A stretch of DNA of 33,591 nt from JBFLVN01 sp040758475. GTDB taxonomy: Bacteria; JAGRBM01. The DNA lies in contig JBFLVN010000006.1 of assembly GCA_040758475.1 (NCBI GenBank), positions 1 through 33,591 of the forward strand. Reading direction: 5' to 3'. Both the position numbers and the translations under genes were made by a program. The stretch's first letter is position 1. Each line of letters opens with the position of its first letter. This document shows positions 7,159 through 16,866 of the stretch, piece by piece. Below the pieces are notes generated by a model, which was given only the letters and a program-made list of their open reading frames with translations, ran no database searches and was not told the origin of the DNA.

Positions 7159-10100
7159 ATGGATGAACGGCAGCGCATGCGCAAGCCTTGGCATATTTTC
7201 GGGACGTTGTGTGCCGCCCTCTGGCTCTTCGCCTTCCCTTCGGCTTGCAGCAACAACAACGTAGCCCCCTCGCTTCTCGATTCCCTCCCTCCTGGAGAGG
7301 ACTTCAATCAATCGCCGCCCGCCGGGGATATCCTGGCCCAGTTCTCCCAGCTCGCCCGGGCGGGGGACCTGGACGCCCTTTCGCTTGCGTTCCAGGACAT
7401 CTTCGCCGCCGGCGGATTCGACGATCTCGTAGACGCCCTCTCGATCATTCTCGACAGCGAGCGAGTCGACGAGCTGGCCGACATCTTCCGTTCGATCATC
7501 GACCGGGGGACGATCTTCGAATTCACCCCCATCACTTCCGACATGCTCGTGACGTTCGCGGCCGACCGCGATCCGGCCACGCCGGGCGTGCAGTCGGCGT
7601 ACGACATCCTCTCGCAACTCTTCGAGACGGGCACGCTCACCGAACTCATCGTCCCGCTCCGCAACCTGCTGGCCCCCGAATTCCCGCGGGACAACGACAA
7701 CGTTTCCGATCCGCGGATCGAGGTCATCCAAATTCAGCTCGACCTGATCGAGAACCTGGGTCCGGAAGGCCTTCAGGACAACCTGGACCAGCTCAACCTG
7801 ATCCTCACGCCGTTCAGCGGGCTTCTCCCTCCCCGTCAGGCGTATTTGCTCCAGGGGAACGACGGTTCCGTCGCGCTCTTTACGGCGATTTCCAATACCC
7901 AGGTGGATGACCCCGACAACGTCAATCCGGGGACGCCTTCCACGCTCAGTTCCCCCAATTCCGCTTTCCGGGTTTTCGGCGCCGATGCTTTGCCCACGTT
8001 CCCCGCGGGCGCCTGCACGCCCAGCGCTGCGGTTACTTCTTCCTATCAGCGGAGCTACAAGGTGCGGTTCGTGACGGGCCTCAACGCAGGGCGCGTTTTC
8101 AATATCATCCGCGTTCTTTCGGAGACGCAACTTGAGATCTGCGACGTCTCCTTCGATTCGTCCGTCGACCCCGTGGGTTCCCCAGGCCCAACTTTCGCCC
8201 TCCAGGACGACGCCTTCTTCCGCTTCCAGATCCAGGCGGCCGTCCCGCGCTTCGACAGCGCGGGGGCGGTGGTGGGGTATTCCCCCGCACCCATCGGCGC
8301 GGCCCTTCACAGCCTGCACAGCAGCCTGCCGATCAGCAACAAGGATTTCGTCCAAGGGAAAGTGCAGGCGGGCGACGAGGCGCGCTTCTTCTCGGGCCTC
8401 AACTCGGGGCTCAAGTTCACCATTACGGTGGACGCCGATCTGGGGCTTCCCTACGACCATCCTCTCTACGGCGACATTGTGTACCTCGGTCCCTTCGCCA
8501 ATTCCGGCCAGCCCTACCGGGGGAAGGACCTCGGAGGAGCGAGCGATTACTTCATCGCCGAGCGTACGGACCACAACCTGGCCTTCGAACTCATGCAGCT
8601 CAACCTGATCCGCGACGTACTCCCGATCGTGGAACGGATCGTCAGCGGGCAGGTGGACGAGGATAGCGAGACCCTCGTCGAACTGCTCCTTCTCGTGGAC
8701 CTGATTCCCGGAAGCGAATTCGAGGGCGACGATTTCGTCAACGTCCTGGAGGCCGTTCTCCTCGCCAGCGTCCGCGAGGACGTGAACAAGGACGGGCTCT
8801 ACGACGCCTTCGACAACCTGGACCGGGATGGAAACTACGGCTGCCGAAATCCCGGCACCCTGAGCTACTACTTCTGGTTCGAAGGGCTCGACTCCGCTTG
8901 CGCCGCCGATTTCTCCGACGTCAACAACGACGGCGTCGCCCAGCAGGGAGAGACGTTCGACATCGACGGGGACGGGACCTTCGGCGCGACCGACTTCTCC
9001 CGGGAGGAACTGCTCCGTCCCGCCAACTGCGAGCGGGCCAAGTTCTTCGACCGGGAGAACATCGTGGAGAGCGGAAATCCCGGCGCGTGTCCTCCGGGCG
9101 ACGGTTTCGTCGATTGCGATATCTTCTCGCAGCCGCTCGCGTGCAATACCTTCGATACGAACAACGACAAGGTGCTCGATAGTTTCGACATGCTGCCCGT
9201 CGTCGTGGACAAGGCGGGGAGGGCGGGGATCGCCAGCGGTTTCTCGATTCCCGACCGCTACCCGGACGGGCTTCCCGACGGACGGCTCGATTGGCGGGAC
9301 CTCATGAATTCCAGGTCCATCACGCCCAACAGTTTCCTGTTCCCTTCCGCGGCCAATCCCTTCACCTTGAACGACAATCTTTCCCGCTTTTCGCAGTCGA
9401 TGGGCAATTCGATTCTCGACATTTTCCAGAGCGAGGCGGGGCCCTCCATGCGCCGCGGTGCCGAGGCCCTCATCTTCGCCCTCGACAACCCGGCGAACCT
9501 TTTCATCGACGGCCGCGCGCTTCCGCGCGTCGCCCTGGAGGATTTGGGGCGCCTCATCACGACCAAGAACCTGAATACCGGGGAGTTCATTATCGGCCCG
9601 GCCCTTACGACTTTTTACGCCCTCATGACCGATGGCCCCAAGGCTTTCGATGGCATTCACGGTTCCTACGAACCCCGTTATTTGCCGGTCGCCCAGGGGC
9701 AGAGCGTCAAAGCGAAGTTTGCCCAAGGCGGAAGCTCCGCTTACAGCGGCCTTTCGCCCCTTCAGACGTTCCTCACCCCGATCACGGCCGAGGCCGGGAT
9801 CGGAGGGCAAAAGACGTTTCCCTACGGCACTTTCGAGTTCCTCTTCAAGCACGGCGTGGGCGAAGTCACTTGCTCGGTCCCAAGCCTTCGGGCTTCCGAT
9901 TGCCTTGGGGCTTCCCCCTCGAATCGCATCATCCGGGGCGTCGAGCGCGACCCCTTCAGCAACATCAACCAGAGCGTCATTCACCAATTGACGGCCTACG
10001 ACGACCGGCCTCTGGAGCCTGCCGCTGTTATCGTCGCCATCCGGACGCTCACGCCCTCGTTCGCGTACAACCTCACGGTGGAGGGCACGCCGGTTTCCTA

Positions 10101-13100
10101 CGTTTCGAGCGCGGCTCCGACGGGGACCGAGATCGCGGCGGGCCTGGCTTCGGCCATCGCGACGGACCCGGTGCTCGGGCCCACCGTCAAACCGGCCGCC
10201 GTGGGACCCGTCCTCCGGATAGAAAGCTCGCCCATCGGAGGCCTCCTCGCCGTCGCGGGCGGGCCGGAATTCGTCATCACCCAAGGGCCCCTCACCCCCG
10301 CCCAACCCGTCCAGGCGGTGACCGAAGCGGCGGCCGTCGAACTCGATTTCTACAATGAAGTGGTCAACAACACGTCGGGCGGAACGTTGAGCAACCTCGT
10401 CTTTTTCCCCGGTTCGGATTTCCGCCTCGCGGTGCCGGGGGATTTCCTGATCTTCTCCGCTCCGCCGGTGGGAGGGGGATCGCCCGAGCCCCTTTACCTA
10501 GCGGCCTGCGGCGATTCGGCCGACCCGCTCGATCCCTCCAATCCGGCGAATCTCCCCCACGTCTTCCAGCCCGAGCAGGGGCCGCAGGGACAGGTAGTCG
10601 ACCTGACCACGACGGTCTGCGATCCTTCGAGCGGAACGACGTGCGACCAGATTTGCGATCAGTTCCAGACGTTTGATTTCGACCCGCCGTCCCTCCTCGC
10701 GCCCGGCCCCGTTTACCGGGACGTGGACGTGGACGTGGACCTGATCGATCCCGCCACTTTCGCCGGCATCAACGCCGACGACGAACTTAGGAGCGTTTGC
10801 GCCCAGCAGGATCTCGTCTGCCTGCGGATTTTGCAGGTTCTCGGCACCCAGGTGGTGCTGGTGGGTCTCGACACGGAATTCGAGGACGACGCGAATGCCA
10901 ACGGCATTACGGACACGCCGACCCTGACGGTCGCCGTCGCTTCAGCCCAGAATACGACGACTTATTCGGTGACGATCAATTCGACGGTCTACAGCTTCAC
11001 TTCCGACGATTCTTCTACGCCGCCAGAAATTTCCGACGGCCTTGCCGACGCGATCAACGCGGGGACGGACCCCGTGATCGCGTTCGACCAGAGCGGAACG
11101 GTCTTTATCACCGGAGACCGCCCAGGCGTCGTCCTGACAGCGAGCGTGGGGGCGAACCTCACGCTCTCCGTGGGCGGTTCGGGGCAGCTTGAAACCGGCG
11201 TTCCTTTCGCCGTCGATCCCTCGGATCTCTGGCCCCTCGTCGATCCGGCGGGTGCCGTAGGCGGCCGCTTCTATGGATACCTGGCCAATTACCTCGAGCG
11301 GCTCCCCCGGCAGGTCTTCCAGCTCTACCAGTTCCACCAGGAGGACGGGCACATCCCGACTTTCGACGGCTTGCCGCCCAATTTCGATCTCTCGAACGTG
11401 GACCTGAGTTCGGCGCTTGCCAACAGCGCGCCCAATTTCCGGGAATCCATCGGCCAGCAGACGACCCTCATGCTCCCGGTCATCGACATCGACGGCGAGA
11501 TTCCCGTTTCCTCCGCGCTCGATCTTCGCGCCCTGGACCTGAGCGCGCTTACGCCCCAGCAGCAGCAGACCGTTTGTCCGGCCGGGACCGTTCCTCTTCT
11601 TTCCTGTTCGTCGCAGTTCCTGACGAATCCCTACCGCCGGGTGAACGACGGCCTCCCGGACGACCAGATCCTCTACACCGACCCCGTGGAACTCACGCTC
11701 TATTTCGATATTCCCGAGGTCTACGACGACCACATCCTTTGCGTGCCGGGCTCGCTCCCCTCTAGCGGCCAGCCCAACGCCCTTCCGGCGTTCATCGAAG
11801 AGACGGCCGAATTGGATGGTGATACTCTTGTTCCGCCACCGCCATCTCAAAATTTTGATCCACTTCTTGATCCGTCCATTGCTGGTTCGGACGCGACCCT
11901 TTGCCAGAATTTGCCCACGAACCCCAATCTCGGCCAACCGGTAGGCGCTGGCAACTGCGTCGCCGGGGCGGGCAACTGCGAGGGGGACTACGAAGTCCGC
12001 CGCGTTTCGAACGTGCTGGCGCGGCTCCTTCCGATCATCGCCGATATTTCTCCGGAAACGTCCGACCGCATGATCGAGGATACGGAAGCCCTGACGGGGC
12101 CGCTCCTGGCCAGCGGCGTTCTAACCTCCGAGGACGAAGAGGCGGTCCTGACTTCCATGGACGCTGTCGCGGCCATCGCACGGACGGGAGTCGTCCCCAC
12201 GCTTTCCCGTTTCGCGGGCATCCTGGCCCGGCCGAACTTGGAGGACGTGGACGTGGGAGGCGCCGCCATCGAGGGCGCCCGCATCTTCACGCGCCGCGTG
12301 CAACTCGACAACGGAGAGACCACCAACAACCGGGTCGTCTTCCGGGAACTCGAACCTTTCCTGGCGGCGTTCTTCAGTCCCGATACGCAGTTCAGCCAGG
12401 ACTTGATCGATCTCCTCCTGGCTCTCGAATCGATTCCCGTCTCCACGGTCGAAAACTTCGTCCTGGTCGAGCAGCCGGGGCTTGGCCAGTCTTGCGATCC
12501 CGCCGGCTATCCCCTGGGCGCGTGCGAGAACCGCAACGTGGGCCCGGACCTCACGGCCGACTTCCTCCGCACGATGAGCAAGCCCCAGCCCCTCAAGAAC
12601 CGCCAGGGGGTCACGGTCAAGGATGCGGATGGGAACGACATCCTGGTGCGTCCGCTGGATAGCCTCCCCATCGCCTCCGACGATTTCTTCAGCCTCGCCG
12701 TGGATTGCATCCACGGACTTGACGCGGAGGGGAACGGGACTGCGATCTTCAATTGCAGCTCCGTCGAGGACCCCCGGCAGCTGACGACCTTCGGGGAAGT
12801 CCTCACCGACATCGTGATCATCCTGGGCAACGTGCTCCAGAGCGAGGAATTCTCCCGCGACATCACGCCCTTCTTCTCCTCCGTTCTCAAGACGGTCGTG
12901 GACCTCCTGGAGCCCCAGCGCGGGAACCGCCGAGAGAACCCGACCCTTTCGGCCGTCCGCGTATTCACCGGCGATTCGAGCCTGGAAGCGGCGCGCCAGA
13001 TCAGCGACGCCTTCGAGAAGATCAACCAGTCGGACCGCTCCAAGCTCATCAATTTCGTGGTCGATCAGTTCGACCCCGATACGGGGGCCATCGCAGCCAT

Positions 13101-13491
13101 CATCGAGGTCCTGGACCCCGTCATCCGGAACGACCCCAACGGCGTCTTCGCCCAGGCCGTTTCGGACCTGATCCGGGAGAATCCCGCCCTTCCCCCCATC
13201 CAGTGTTCGGGCGCCCAGAGCATCGCGGCCCGGGTCGTGGGGTGCTCGACCAAGGTCTTGGGCGATATCCCGGAAGAAGACATCCGGTTCCTGTTCGATA
13301 CCTACGTGGAACTGGTCGATACGGGATCGGCCGAGGCCATTGTCAACATCCTCTCCCAGATGGTAACCACTGGGGCGCTGGAAAGAGTTTCGCCGACGCT
13401 CCTCCTCATGTCCCAGGAGGGGGTGATGGACGAGTTCATCATTTTCCAGACGATTTTGATGGAAAACGGCATCATAGGGATCGACCAGTGA
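7159..13491 (+). CDS. Very large (2110-residue) predicted lipoprotein
   Basis: I do not recognise the family. The N-terminus is a lipoprotein-like signal with Cys30 (FPSAC; Cys24 if ATG 7177 is the start), so the protein is probably anchored in the envelope. Residues about 40-240 and 1640-2110 are predicted mainly helical and rich in Leu/Ile/Asp. Asp-rich motifs resembling calcium-binding or type-3 repeats lie near residues 541-561 (DVNKDGLYDAFDNLDRDG), 587-613 and 666-677. Two diverged copies of one beta-rich module occur near 955-1043 and 1254-1343, each with a Y-x-[VL]-T-[IV] strand and a [EA]I-x-x-GLA-x-AI helix. A short DVDVDVD run lies near 1191. Many Cys residues suggest disulfides outside the cytoplasm. 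The stop overlaps the next start by 4 bases, implying a shared role with the FadL-like barrel. Confidence 0.75.
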   Translation: MDERQRMRKPWHIFGTLCAALWLFAFPSACSNNNVAPSLLDSLPPGEDFNQSPPAGDILAQFSQLARAGDLDALSLAFQDIFAAGGFDDLVDALSIILDSERVDELADIFRSIIDRGTIFEFTPITSDMLVTFAADRDPATPGVQSAYDILSQLFETGTLTELIVPLRNLLAPEFPRDNDNVSDPRIEVIQIQLDLIENLGPEGLQDNLDQLNLILTPFSGLLPPRQAYLLQGNDGSVALFTAISNTQVDDPDNVNPGTPSTLSSPNSAFRVFGADALPTFPAGACTPSAAVTSSYQRSYKVRFVTGLNAGRVFNIIRVLSETQLEICDVSFDSSVDPVGSPGPTFALQDDAFFRFQIQAAVPRFDSAGAVVGYSPAPIGAALHSLHSSLPISNKDFVQGKVQAGDEARFFSGLNSGLKFTITVDADLGLPYDHPLYGDIVYLGPFANSGQPYRGKDLGGASDYFIAERTDHNLAFELMQLNLIRDVLPIVERIVSGQVDEDSETLVELLLLVDLIPGSEFEGDDFVNVLEAVLLASVREDVNKDGLYDAFDNLDRDGNYGCRNPGTLSYYFWFEGLDSACAADFSDVNNDGVAQQGETFDIDGDGTFGATDFSREELLRPANCERAKFFDRENIVESGNPGACPPGDGFVDCDIFSQPLACNTFDTNNDKVLDSFDMLPVVVDKAGRAGIASGFSIPDRYPDGLPDGRLDWRDLMNSRSITPNSFLFPSAANPFTLNDNLSRFSQSMGNSILDIFQSEAGPSMRRGAEALIFALDNPANLFIDGRALPRVALEDLGRLITTKNLNTGEFIIGPALTTFYALMTDGPKAFDGIHGSYEPRYLPVAQGQSVKAKFAQGGSSAYSGLSPLQTFLTPITAEAGIGGQKTFPYGTFEFLFKHGVGEVTCSVPSLRASDCLGASPSNRIIRGVERDPFSNINQSVIHQLTAYDDRPLEPAAVIVAIRTLTPSFAYNLTVEGTPVSYVSSAAPTGTEIAAGLASAIATDPVLGPTVKPAAVGPVLRIESSPIGGLLAVAGGPEFVITQGPLTPAQPVQAVTEAAAVELDFYNEVVNNTSGGTLSNLVFFPGSDFRLAVPGDFLIFSAPPVGGGSPEPLYLAACGDSADPLDPSNPANLPHVFQPEQGPQGQVVDLTTTVCDPSSGTTCDQICDQFQTFDFDPPSLLAPGPVYRDVDVDVDLIDPATFAGINADDELRSVCAQQDLVCLRILQVLGTQVVLVGLDTEFEDDANANGITDTPTLTVAVASAQNTTTYSVTINSTVYSFTSDDSSTPPEISDGLADAINAGTDPVIAFDQSGTVFITGDRPGVVLTASVGANLTLSVGGSGQLETGVPFAVDPSDLWPLVDPAGAVGGRFYGYLANYLERLPRQVFQLYQFHQEDGHIPTFDGLPPNFDLSNVDLSSALANSAPNFRESIGQQTTLMLPVIDIDGEIPVSSALDLRALDLSALTPQQQQTVCPAGTVPLLSCSSQFLTNPYRRVNDGLPDDQILYTDPVELTLYFDIPEVYDDHILCVPGSLPSSGQPNALPAFIEETAELDGDTLVPPPPSQNFDPLLDPSIAGSDATLCQNLPTNPNLGQPVGAGNCVAGAGNCEGDYEVRRVSNVLARLLPIIADISPETSDRMIEDTEALTGPLLASGVLTSEDEEAVLTSMDAVAAIARTGVVPTLSRFAGILARPNLEDVDVGGAAIEGARIFTRRVQLDNGETTNNRVVFRELEPFLAAFFSPDTQFSQDLIDLLLALESIPVSTVENFVLVEQPGLGQSCDPAGYPLGACENRNVGPDLTADFLRTMSKPQPLKNRQGVTVKDADGNDILVRPLDSLPIASDDFFSLAVDCIHGLDAEGNGTAIFNCSSVEDPRQLTTFGEVLTDIVIILGNVLQSEEFSRDITPFFSSVLKTVVDLLEPQRGNRRENPTLSAVRVFTGDSSLEAARQISDAFEKINQSDRSKLINFVVDQFDPDTGAIAAIIEVLDPVIRNDPNGVFAQAVSDLIRENPALPPIQCSGAQSIAARVVGCSTKVLGDIPEEDIRFLFDTYVELVDTGSAEAIVNILSQMVTTGALERVSPTLLLMSQEGVMDEFIIFQTILMENGIIGIDQ

Positions 13492-14813
13492 CGGCAGCGC
13501 GGACACTTCGAGCGGCAAGGGGCCTTCTTTGGTGGAGGGGCAGGGGGCTTTCCCTCTTCGCCGCTTTGGCGTTGTGGCTCGCCCTTCCCCAAGCGGCTTC
13601 CGCCCAAAGCCCGGCGACGATCCTCGGCATGTCGTCCAGGTCCATCGGCCTGGGTGGCGCGGTTTCGGCCTCCGTCGCGGATTTCTCGTCCGTGTACTAC
13701 AACCCGGCGGGCCTCGCCAACCGCACGGATTTGCAACTGAGCCTGGGGCCCAACCTCGTGATTCCGAACTTCTGGTATTCGAATTTCGCGGGCAAGTTCA
13801 GCGGCGTGACCGATCCTTACCTGATGAACCAGTTCGGGGCGGTCGTCCCCATCGGCGGACCGCTCAAGAAGAAGGTAGCCGTGGGTGTGGGCATGATGAC
13901 GCCCTTCCCGACTCTGACGAGCATCCGCATCCGGACGCCCGAGGAGCCTTCCTTCGTTTTCACGGAAGACCTTCTCCAGACGCCCATGATCGCTTTCGGC
14001 CTGGGTTTCCGGCCGAACAAGTATCTGACGCTCGGCGCCGGCGGCCAGCTCCTCATCCAGGCGGAAGGGACGGTGCGGACGGCCTTCGATCTCGCCAATG
14101 CCCGCATCACCCAGCGCGACACGGCTCTCACGATCAATCCGGTCATCGCCCCGATCATCGGTTTCCAGATCGTCCCGATCCGGTACGTCCGCATCGGCGG
14201 CTTCTGGCGCTTTGAAGTAAAGCCGAGCGTCTCGCTCCCCTTCAGCGCCGACACGGGAATCGTGGGCTTTACCTCCAATTTCGTGAGCAACGTGCTCTAT
14301 TCGCCCCCCCAGCTTGGCGGCGGTGTATCCTTCGAATTTCTCGACAAGTTCGTCGTCTCTTTCGACGGTGTTTTCGTGCAGAGTTCCAAGACGCCTTCGC
14401 CCGGCGTCCACGTGCGCGTGACGCCCGACGCCCTCTTCGCGCCGATCGTCACCGTCGATCCCAATCCCGGTTTCAGCGACACCTTCCAGCTCCACGGCGG
14501 GCTCGAATACAAGTACAATGAGGACATCCGGTTCCGTACGGGCTATTTCCGCCGGGTAACGCCCGTTCCGGAGCAGGCGTACGATACGTCCTTCCTGGAC
14601 GAAAGCATCAACGCGATTTCGATCGGCGCGGGCATTACGCTCAAAGACCCGACCGAAATCCTGGAAAAACCCTTCACCATGGACATGCACGTCCAGTACC
14701 AGTTCATGGACTCGGGGCGGGCCAAACGGGCTTCAGCTCTGCAGCCCGTGGGGGACTTGAAGTTCGGTGGTTCGATCATCGCCATCGGCTTCAACGGGAC
14801 GGTCCGGTTCTAG
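13488..14813 (+). CDS. OmpP1/FadL/TodX family outer-membrane protein
   Basis: A 441-residue protein with a long signal peptide (hydrophobic LSLFAALALWLALP, predicted cleavage after AASA). The mature start carries the family hallmark GLGGAVSASVADFSSVYYNPAGLA. The rest alternates polar and apolar residues as in a beta-barrel, ending in IAIGFNGTVRF with the terminal Phe typical of barrels inserted by the BAM machinery. FadL relatives carry hydrophobic compounds across the outer membrane; the substrate here is unknown. The GTG start at 13488 overlaps the previous stop and has AGGGA about 8 bases upstream. The open frame runs further upstream, but that part is a shadow of the lipoprotein gene. It is translationally coupled to the large lipoprotein. 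Confidence 0.88.
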   Translation: MTAARTLRAARGLLWWRGRGLSLFAALALWLALPQAASAQSPATILGMSSRSIGLGGAVSASVADFSSVYYNPAGLANRTDLQLSLGPNLVIPNFWYSNFAGKFSGVTDPYLMNQFGAVVPIGGPLKKKVAVGVGMMTPFPTLTSIRIRTPEEPSFVFTEDLLQTPMIAFGLGFRPNKYLTLGAGGQLLIQAEGTVRTAFDLANARITQRDTALTINPVIAPIIGFQIVPIRYVRIGGFWRFEVKPSVSLPFSADTGIVGFTSNFVSNVLYSPPQLGGGVSFEFLDKFVVSFDGVFVQSSKTPSPGVHVRVTPDALFAPIVTVDPNPGFSDTFQLHGGLEYKYNEDIRFRTGYFRRVTPVPEQAYDTSFLDESINAISIGAGITLKDPTEILEKPFTMDMHVQYQFMDSGRAKRASALQPVGDLKFGGSIIAIGFNGTVRF

Positions 14814-14827
14814 TAGGATTCGCGAGG

Positions 14828-16768
14828 ATGAGCGGCATGCGGACGGCGGGAAAAAATCGGAAGGCGGCCCTCGGGATCGCGGTCCTGGCGCTCTTCGCCT
14901 GGTCGGCTTGTACCGAACCCACGCTCCCTCCGCCCATCCCCAAGGACCCCATGATCGGGGCCTTGGCCACGTTGGGCGACGTCCCCTTGTTCGCGGCCAG
15001 AGAAACGCAGACTAGCCCGGAGGATTTCTTCGATCTGAACGGCGTGAGAGCCCCGCATGTCTTGGAAGGCCCCGGGGGGCTCAACGAATTCCTGCTGTAT
15101 TACGAAGGGGTGGACGATACGACGAACGTCTCGGCCGGTATCGGCGAAGCCCGGAGCACGAACCAGGGCTTTAGCTTCGGCGACCGGCGCCTCCTCCTGG
15201 TCCGCCGCAACCGTTTCGGGGGCGATCTGGGTTCCCTCGGGAAACCGACGCCTCCTCCCAACGAGGATTCTTCTTTCGACAGCCGGGGCGTCCAGCACCC
15301 CATGGTTTTGGAAGACTGCCCTTTCACTACTCCTGCCGGCGGGCAATGCCTCTTTTATTCGGGGCCCGGTGAGACGAGCTTTGATGGGGACCGCGAGTAC
15401 CCGGTGATTCCCAGCGGGATTTCCATGGTTGCCGTCCCGCCTTTGGGTTCCGTCGCCCGGAACGCCGTGCCCGTCCTCCTGGCCAACAAGGACATGGAGA
15501 ACTACGCCTCTTTACCGCCGGAAGACGATGTGTTTTACACCGAGCGGCCGCCCTCTTTCGACGCGACGGTGGAACCCTGTGATCGCCGCTCTTTCCTGGC
15601 CGGCGAATTCCAGCCCGATCCCAGCATTCTGAACGACGATTCGGGCGGACTAGGCATCCAGGCGGGGCCTTATCCCTGGGAGAGCGGCGGCGTGAGCGCC
15701 CCCTTCGTGATCGAAAACCCGCGCAGCCCCGGCCAATACCTCATGTATTATACGTGCACGGAGGAGTTTGGAGAATTGGATGCGGGTTGCCAGGAGAGCT
15801 TCATCAATCGGATCTGCGTGGCGGAGCTTTTTGAATTGGGCGGCGCGGGCGGCCAGCTCGTCGCCCGGCGGATTATTCGCCAGCCGGTACCCGGTGATAA
15901 CAATTACGCGACACCCAGCAATCCCAACGAGCCCCTTCCCAACAACATCGTGATCGCGGGGAACAACTTCCCCGGGTTCGACGAATTTGGGGCTTCTGAT
16001 CCTTCCGTCCTCATTTCCCGATCGGTGCTGGGGACGGTCCTTTACCGGATGTGGTATACGGGAACGAACCAGAACGGCGCCCGCTCGCTGGGCATCACGG
16101 GGGCCTTCGACGGTTTCGATTGGGATACGGACGATCCGGAACTCCGGGTTTCCACCACCATCCCTGGTAATCCGATCCTCGTGCAGGCGCAAAAATCCGC
16201 CGCCCCGGCGGCGTTCTTCGCTTCGGACCGTATCCTTCGTGTCTATTACGAATCGACGACCTCCGGCACCGAAGGGGCCATCAACCTGGCGACGATCGTC
16301 GACTTGGATGATCGGGTGGCCCCGACCATCGATTTTGCCTCTCCGGCGGGGGCGGGGCTCACGGTTGACCAGGGATGCGACGTCGATTTCGAACTCCAGT
16401 TCGAGGACTCCGGCGGTTCGGGGATCGACCAGTCGAGTTTCGTGATCCAGTTTACGGACATTTCACGGACCGATAGCGCCGCGGCGAGCACGGTGGAAGG
16501 GCAGAACGACATTACGACCGAGGCCGTCAGCATCGCGGAGGACGTGGATTGGGCCGAAGAGTTCCCCACCTTTAGTTTCGGTTCGGGCGATTCGGCGGAA
16601 GTATTTCTCCGGATCAACCAGTTCCGCTTGAATCCGCCCCTCTCTTCGGGATCCGCGACCGCGACCCTGGATTTGAACGTCCGTATTTTTGACCGGGTGG
16701 ACAACGAATCCACCAAATCGATCACTTTGACCCTGGTCGAAAGCGGACTCCCGACGGTTTGCGATTAG
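14828..16768 (+). CDS. Lipoprotein with repeats like a five-bladed beta-propeller
   Basis: A 646-residue predicted lipoprotein (hydrophobic segment, then WSAC). Repeated blocks recall propeller folds of the GH43/GH32 type: GVRAPHVLEGPGGLNEFLLYYEG, GVQHPMVLED...CLFYSG, GVSAPFVIENPRSPGQYLMYYT and ASDPSVLISRS...YRMWYTG. Each has a short strand, a Pro or Asp-Pro turn and a Y-Y/W-Y strand. No glycosidase catalytic triad can be assigned with confidence, so enzymatic activity is unproven. Residues about 500-640 look like an Ig-like domain (APTIDFASPAGAGLTV). It starts 14 bases after the FadL-like gene in the same direction. ATG 14837, with GAGG nicely spaced, is an alternative start three codons in. 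Confidence 0.65.
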   Translation: MSGMRTAGKNRKAALGIAVLALFAWSACTEPTLPPPIPKDPMIGALATLGDVPLFAARETQTSPEDFFDLNGVRAPHVLEGPGGLNEFLLYYEGVDDTTNVSAGIGEARSTNQGFSFGDRRLLLVRRNRFGGDLGSLGKPTPPPNEDSSFDSRGVQHPMVLEDCPFTTPAGGQCLFYSGPGETSFDGDREYPVIPSGISMVAVPPLGSVARNAVPVLLANKDMENYASLPPEDDVFYTERPPSFDATVEPCDRRSFLAGEFQPDPSILNDDSGGLGIQAGPYPWESGGVSAPFVIENPRSPGQYLMYYTCTEEFGELDAGCQESFINRICVAELFELGGAGGQLVARRIIRQPVPGDNNYATPSNPNEPLPNNIVIAGNNFPGFDEFGASDPSVLISRSVLGTVLYRMWYTGTNQNGARSLGITGAFDGFDWDTDDPELRVSTTIPGNPILVQAQKSAAPAAFFASDRILRVYYESTTSGTEGAINLATIVDLDDRVAPTIDFASPAGAGLTVDQGCDVDFELQFEDSGGSGIDQSSFVIQFTDISRTDSAAASTVEGQNDITTEAVSIAEDVDWAEEFPTFSFGSGDSAEVFLRINQFRLNPPLSSGSATATLDLNVRIFDRVDNESTKSITLTLVESGLPTVCD

Positions 16769-16866
16769 GTTGACTTCTTTTCCTCGTCACGGCATCCTCA
16801 CGTCCGCCCGGTTCATCTAACTAGCTGAAATTACTGGATAAATTTTGGGATCGGGGCGGTCCTCTC

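Noticed and set aside
6769..10305. A 1178-codon open frame on the minus strand
   Set aside because: It runs antisense through the promoter, leader and first half of the giant lipoprotein gene. Its translation is rich in Arg/Glu/Gly with no domain, as expected for a shadow frame in GC-rich DNA.
10729..10743. GACGTG tandem microsatellite
   Set aside because: Only about three units encoding DVDVDVD within a coding region. Not enough to claim a phase-variable repeat.
12753..13487. N-terminal extension of the FadL-like frame
   Set aside because: The segment is His/Arg/Pro-rich shadow of the lipoprotein gene. A GTG at 13488 with a ribosome site and a signal peptide gives the real start.
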